Of a DNA stretch of 64,000 bases, positions 59,150 through 64,000 are shown piece by piece; the first letter of the stretch is position 1, and each line of letters opens with the position of its first letter. This DNA comes from Hippophae tibetana (taxonomy: Eukaryota; Streptophyta; Magnoliopsida; Rosales; Elaeagnaceae). Where the stretch lies: the NCBI GenBank assembly GCA_037013495.1, contig CM072802.1, forward strand, positions 48,845,275 through 48,909,274. Direction: 5' to 3'. The position numbers and the translations under genes were made by a program. Under the pieces are notes generated by a model. The model was not told the DNA's origin and did no database searches. It worked only from the letters and a program-made list of their open reading frames with translations.

Positions 59150-60300
59150 TTTCCTCACTATTTTTGTTTTCATAAGAAAATTCTTATTGCATTAATAAAT
59201 AAACAGACAAAGATAAATTATACACCAGTAATCCACTTAAAACACCAAATTATATCAAAGTAACAGTCGTATTCAAAACTTCACCTCTATAGTTAATTAC
59301 AAAGCCCATAAACTTATAGGAAACTGGCAATACCATAGAGATCCATGATAAAGCCAAAAACAAAACTCTCCCACAAATGGTTGCTATCGTTCTTATTATC
59401 ATAAAAAGCCCTACTGCTTTGTCGACAATAACCAAAGAATTGCATCAATACCACAATTCCACAAAAACCCAAGGCTGCCTTCATACTATACTCTCATGCA
59501 GGTGTGTGACTACTAGAAATAAAGATTGGCAAAATCCTAAAATAGCCCATTGTACCCCTATATTCCTTAGTAGCTTGTTCCAAAGAAGACATGTAACTTT
59601 GAAATGTGGAAATAAATTATGTCTTCTAAACTATTCTTACAAAACACACACCACCTACAAGATGGACAAAATTGGCAAACTTTGATTAGACTCTATCATT
59701 TGTATTTGCCTTACTGAGACATAGTAATCAAAGGCCTGCATAGTTGGATCATCCACAATAACCTCAAAATAAGATTTACATGACAAGCATAAGATGAATT
59801 CTTTATCCATATCCTTTTATCACAGTTGTTGATTTTAATTCTAACCATCCATTTTTATTCAAAACATGCCTACTTTTAATAGCTCCAAGGCAAATAAAAT
59901 TTTCCTCTAGCTTGAACCTCCAAAGCCTAATTACCTAGCAAGCCCTTGTTTATTTAAACAATATTACCAATGCCTTGTCTTTTGTCTTTAGTAATACATT
60001 CCAACAATAATTCTTGTTATTTTCTCTAATCTCTTAGCCACTCGCACCAGACTCTTGAAAATTGACAAGTAAAAGAAGGAATACAACATCAACAAATTTA
60101 TCAAGATTAAAAGGCCCTTCCAGGGAAGAAGCTCACTTCCATCCTACCATTTTTGTTTTTTTAAAATAATTTCTCAATGAACGGTTACTGAAACTGTACT
60201 TGTCTAGGATTTCCAAGAGAGGTGGACCAAAACATTTCAATGGCCAAATCCCACCTCACAACCCACTGAGTTGGCAAGAGACACCACCCTTTGGCTTAGC
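59150..60300 (-). mobile_element. LINE (non-LTR retrotransposon) ORF2 C-terminal remnant
   Basis: The minus strand, with frequent frameshifts, shows AKPKGGVSLA-like and PPLLEILDKYSF-like segments near 60290-60180. A zinc-binding region reads WCVFCKNSLEDIIYF near 59640-59600. The terminal LWNCGIDAILWL...FYDNKNDSNHLWE part is near 59480-59380 and FLALSWISMVLP near 59350. All are characteristic of the plant LINE RT C-terminus. The 3' tail near 59160 reads TTTATTTATTAATGCAATAAG. Same strand as the proteasome gene, in its intron. Confidence 0.6.
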
Positions 60301-60640
60301 TTTGTGCTTCCTTCTGTGGGTGGAACACTGATTGACTTTATACTTTTGAAATTTATAATTATTACATATATAAATATAATATAATATTTCTTATTTGAAA
60401 AATGAAGGTTTTGTGGTTAAAAGTATGGATGTTAGTTTGTTTGCAAAAAGAGTAGCCAAGTGGCAGAGTAAAATGTTGCTATGAAAAAGATTACGAGAAA
60501 TTTCTTGAAATTTTTCAAGTGTCACCAAAAATGTTGCCGAAGATGACTACAACAGGGGTGGCTGTTGGTTAGCATCAACATTTTGGGGTAAACTAACAAG
60601 AAGTTGTGGAGGATAATGGAGGTGTAGGGCTGTCAAACGG
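60301..60640. other. noncoding spacer
   Basis: No proteasome exon, LINE motif or other feature was identified. AT-rich at 60350-60400. Confidence 0.35.
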
Positions 60641-60960
60641 GCGAGTAAAGTAGACCTATTTACGACCCGACAGTTTTAGCCCCAACACAAACCCAATTCA
60701 TTTATGGCCCAACCTAATTAACATCAACCCAAACTCATTTAAAAGCCTCAGGTTTGTGTCAGATTCATGGGTTACAGTGCAGTTTTTTTTATTAATGGGT
60801 CATATACGGATTGACTTATTTATGACAACCCATTTAATAAACGGGTGAAGACAGGTTGACTCGTTTATGACCCAACCCATTTAACATCAACTCAAACCCG
60901 TTTAAAAGCCTTAGGTTCATGTTGGATTCACAAGTCATGTCAAAAATTGCCAGATCTAGG
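60641..60960. repeat. GGGCTGTCAAACGGGC-type repeat with 80-bp direct duplicate
   Basis: Begins GGGCTGTCAAACGGGCGAG. An 80-base unit (TTTATG.CCCAACC..ATTAACATCAAC.CAAAC.C.TTTAAAAGCCT.AGGTT) occurs at 60696-60775 and again at 60861-60939. Both are rich in GACCC/GGGTC. This style of sequence occurs at the ends of plant DNA transposons; a mirrored right terminus was not found. Confidence 0.5.
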
Positions 60961-61379
60961 TGGGTGGTCAAAGACTTAGGATTTTTTGTCATTTTATAGA
61001 TCTATAATAGTAACCTCTAGTGGTTGAGGGCATTGGAATTGGTAGAGACGGTCGAAATGGGTGATGGTTGGAGTGGGTAGTGGTGGTTTATAATGAGTGA
61101 TGGCAAAATAGTGGTTGGTTGAATTATTAAGAAAAATGGGTCTTTTTATACCCTTATGGACATCTCATATATACAAGTAACAACAATGGCTAGGGTTTTT
61201 GACGAGCAAAGTAAGCGACAGCTGTCAAAAAGCATACTAGTAGGATGGATTTGGGAGTGGTCGGGGTGGTTTTGGTGTCGGTTGTGGTGATGGTTTACCT
61301 TGCCCTCATCAACCAATTTCAAAGAAAACTCAATTTCCCTTTTCATGTATGAAAACGAGACTTGAGGAACAATTTGTAA
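60961..61379. other. unassigned spacer
   Basis: G-rich on the plus strand at 61015-61120 and 61235-61300 (GGTGGT and GTGATGG motifs). The open frame on the minus strand here is not protein-like. No feature identified. Confidence 0.3.
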
Positions 61380-61860
61380 AAGTTATGGGCAAAACCTTTG
61401 TCCAGCCCAAAAGCCATCCTGAGTTTTTCGTGAAAGAATGTAAGAGGGATTTAATGTTACATCAAACAGTGTAGACTGTCAATCAAGCTACTAGCATGGC
61501 TCTCAAAATTGAAAATCAGCTATCCAGAAGTAGAAAACCAACTACCTATAAAAAACCATATTAAGATCTACCTCCGAAAAAATTTAAACCTAGCCCTATC
61601 CCTTATCCTCATAAACCATCCCCAAATAATCCTAATCCACCAAAATACAAAACAAAAACAAAACCATCAATCCACCTCAAAACCTAAATCCTTAAAACAA
61701 ATTTCAAAATACCAAATGTTTTAGATGTTTACAATTTGGACATCAATCAAATGAGTGTCCTAAAAGTAGGTCCAACTTAATTGAGGATTGTGAACCCTCA
61801 GAAGATGAAACTGAACATACAGCTAATGAGTTGGATGATGGTGAGCCTATAACTGGTAAA
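61380..61860 (+). pseudogene. Ty3/gypsy gag C-terminal fragment with zinc knuckle
   Basis: LMLHQTV and NQATSMALKIENQLSR lie at 61455-61530. After a frameshifted Lys/Pro-rich stretch, a complete CCHC knuckle CFRCLQFGHQSNEC (CX2CX4HX4C) lies at about 61721-61762, followed by an acidic tail to about 61850. Protease does not follow: plastid DNA starts within a few bases of the acidic tail. Confidence 0.75.
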
Positions 61861-61874
61861 AAGGGAGGTTTGTG

Positions 61875-63146
61875 ATGATTTTTAAATCTTTTATACTAGG
61901 TAATCTAGTATCCTTATGCATGAAGATAATCAATTCGGTCATTGTGGTCGGACTTTATTATGGATTTCTGACCACATTCTCCATAGGGCCCTCTTATCTC
62001 TTCCTTCTCCGAGCTCGCGTTATGGAAGAAGAAACGGAGAAGAAAGTATCAGCAACAACCGGTTTTATTACGGGACAGCTCATGATGTTCATATCGATCT
62101 ATTATGTGCCTCTGCATCTAGCATTGGGTAGACCTCATACAATAACTGTCCTAGCTCTACCGTATCTTTTGTTTCATTTCTTCTGGAACAATCACAAACA
62201 CTTTTTTGATTATGGATCTACTAACAGAAATTCAATGCGTAATCTTAGCATTCAATGTGTATTCCTGAATAATCTCATTTTTCAATTATTCAACCATTTC
62301 ATTTTACCAAGTTCAATGTTAGTCAGATTAGTCAACATTTATATGTTTCGATGCAACAACAAGATGTTATTTGTAACAAGTAGTTTTGTTGGTTGGTTAA
62401 TTGGTCACATTTTATTTATGAAATGGGTTGGATTGGTATTAGTCTGGATACAGCAAAATCATTCTATTAGATCTAATGTACTTATTAGATCTAATAAGTA
62501 CCTTGTGTCAGAATTGAGAAATTCTATGGCTCGAATCTTTAGTATTCTCTTATTTATTACCTGTGTCTACTATTTAGGCAGAATACCGTCCCCCATTATT
62601 ACTAAAAAACTGAAAGAAACCTCAAAAACGGAAGAAAGGGGGGAAAGTGAGGAAGAAACAGATGTAGAAATAGAAACAACTTCAGAAACGAAGGAGACTA
62701 AACAGGAACAAGAGGGATCCACTGAAGAAGATCCTTCTCCTTCCCTTTTTTCGGAAGAAAAGGAGGATCCGAACAAAATCGATGAAACCAAAGAAATCCG
62801 AGTGAATGGAAAGGAAAAAACAAAGGATGAATTTCACTTTAAAGACACACGCTATCAAAAGAAACCCGTTTATGAAACTTATTATCTGAATGTGGATGGG
62901 AATCAAGAAAATTCGAAGTCAGAAATATTTAAAGCAAAAAAAGATATCCTCTGGTTTGAAAAACCTCTTGTGACTATTCTTTTTGACTATAAACGATGGA
63001 ATCGGCCATTACGGTATATAAAAAACAATCGATTTGAAAACGCTGTAAGAAATGAAATGTCACAATATTTTTTTTTTACATGTCAAAGTGATGGAATCAA
63101 AAAAAGAAAGAATAAATTACTAAAAACTAAAAAAATTAATACATAA
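61875..63146 (+). pseudogene. ycf1: plastid ycf1 (TIC214), truncated IRb copy
   Basis: The start ATG is at 61875 ([18 protein letters not shown]...); a GTG one codon upstream is not used. The N-terminal membrane segments (residues ~15-235) are followed by a Glu/Lys-rich soluble region (62600-62870). TIC214 is a large component of the inner-envelope protein translocon. The full protein is about 1,800 residues; here the family sequence stops after FFFTCQSDG (about 63095) and the last ~17 codons are junction read-through. This is the truncated ycf1 of the inverted repeat, non-functional even in the plastid. In the nucleus it would have no transit peptide or suitable promoter. Confidence 0.93.
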
Positions 63147-64000
63147 AATACATATACTAAGAGATAGGAAGATATTCTACCACCCCCTACATATTTAAAA
63201 CCCTCTCCTACGAAAAAGCTTGAAATGCCCACCCCATTGGTAATTCCATCAATTATTCGTCTATCAAAAAAATTACTTAGTTCAGCCAATACTCTTATAC
63301 CTTTAATTAGAAATATTGCATAAAAAGAGTCTATATAACCACGATAATATGACCAATTATATATCACATTTATTATTTGATCCCTCACAATTTTCATTTT
63401 ATTAGGAATACTTTTAACAAATGAATTTATTAAATTCAAATTTTGTAAAGATGAATAAACAGGTTTATAGAAAAAAAACGCTATAAGGATTCCAAAATAA
63501 GCTATACTGACTGAAAAGGATGCATTTGAAAGAAATTCAAACCAATCCACAGAATTATTTTGGTTTGGGTGTAAAAGATTTATAGAAGGAGTTAATAATT
63601 TGGATAATATATCCATACCTTCTTGATTGCCAAAAGGAATTCCTATAACTCCAATGAATAAAGTAAATAGAACTAATACAAGTATAGGAAATACCATGGT
63701 ATTGTCTGACTCATGAGGATACGAAAAAGTGTTTGTAGTACAAAAATGAGAAATAGTAATAAAAGGCTGCGTCATAGTTTTTACAGTCTTATCAACTCGA
63801 TATGCTTTTTTTCGAAAAAAAGGCATTTTTGCATTATTATTGATTTTTAATAAAGTTAATAAATTAAAATTGTTTTTAATTCTTCCCCCCTTTCCCCATA
63901 AAGATATTGAATAGAATGAGTTATTTTTTTTGCCACTGTAAGTTTGAAAATGAACGTTTAAATGACCCTCAAAAGTAAGTAAATAGATTCGAAACATATA
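63083..64000 (-). pseudogene. ndhF: plastid ndhF (NDH-1 subunit 5), C-terminal part
   Basis: The minus-strand frame is open from the window end to TGA at 63085-63083, about 305 residues of a ~740-residue protein. Blocks: [85 protein letters not shown] and the terminal hydrophobic tail. NdhF is a proton-pumping membrane subunit of the thylakoid NDH complex. The stop codon overlaps the ycf1 end by 64 bases. The 5' part lies outside the window; no damage is visible in what is here. Confidence 0.93.
63090..63100. other. inferred plastid IRb/SSC junction (JSB)
   Basis: Homology to full-length ycf1 ends at about 63095, and the following A-rich sequence belongs to the single-copy side containing ndhF. 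The exact base cannot be fixed without the source plastome. Confidence 0.6.

Larger units (their letters stand above)
61861..64000. other. plastid DNA insertion spanning the IRb/SSC junction
   Basis: ycf1 5' part (plus) and ndhF 3' part (minus) lie convergent and overlapping, as at the IRb/SSC junction of many eudicot plastomes. There are no stops or frameshifts, so transfer was recent, or the contig is chimeric. The left boundary lies between about 61840 and 61875; the right end is beyond the window. Confidence 0.85.

Noticed and set aside
61872..63146. ycf1 as a working nuclear gene
   Set aside because: It is the truncated inverted-repeat form with plastid start and no transit signal, lying in inserted plastid DNA.
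1..64000. CRISPR arrays, bacterial operons, riboswitches
   Set aside because: The repeats found are plant transposon and tandem repeats; nothing in the window is bacterial apart from plastid-derived DNA.

Overview
This window is plant nuclear DNA, almost certainly from a eudicot. It is AT-rich and packed with plant LTR retrotransposons. It carries two recognisable plant genes and pieces of plastid DNA. I cannot name the species.

Layout. 1-2.5 kb is AT-rich spacer with a MITE. 2.6-3.1 kb is the only complete host gene, the plastid-targeted variable chain of ferredoxin-thioredoxin reductase. 4.66-9.18 kb is an LTR element with a tRNA-Met-type primer site and a polypurine tract but no retroviral genes. 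Its interior holds a piece of HSP90 fused to a piece of a GARP (G2-like) transcription factor, plus long reading frames I cannot assign. 9.2-11.1 kb is a rotted Ty3/gypsy element. 11.1-15.9 kb is a reverse-strand gypsy LTR with integrase, which carries a long-TIR MITE. 15.85-16.85 kb has a minisatellite and a large GC-rich inverted repeat. 17.1-28.6 kb is noncoding repeat DNA with two related solo LTRs. 28.6-34.1 kb is a Ty1/copia (SIRE-like) element that keeps gag but has lost pol. 34.1-45.55 kb is a reverse-strand Athila/Tat-like tandem (internal - LTR - internal - LTR - LTR). Both internal regions share one deletion. 45.55-48.6 kb is a forward-strand gypsy element with gag and protease. 48.6-51.2 kb is another Athila-like LTR split by a CACTA-like DNA transposon. 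51.2-54.1 kb is an inverted copy of the 21-25 kb repeat. 54.3-55.7 kb holds more LTR pieces. 56.3-57.0 kb contains rearranged fragments of the plastid rRNA operon. 58.1-59.0 kb has a MITE and the last exon of a proteasome beta-type-2 (beta4, PBD) gene, and 59.15-60.3 kb is a LINE remnant in its intron. 61.4-61.87 kb is a gypsy gag fragment that runs straight into plastid DNA (ycf1 and ndhF, the IRb/SSC junction), which continues past the window end.

The two host genes are unrelated in function: redox control in the chloroplast stroma, and the 20S proteasome. Everything else is the product of insertion, nesting, recombination and decay. The most interesting object is the 4.66-9.18 kb chimeric element. 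Next are the plastid junctions, the shared-deletion Athila tandem and the GC-rich inverted repeat. All identifications come from reading the translated sequence and from memory of protein and plastid families; no database search was run.
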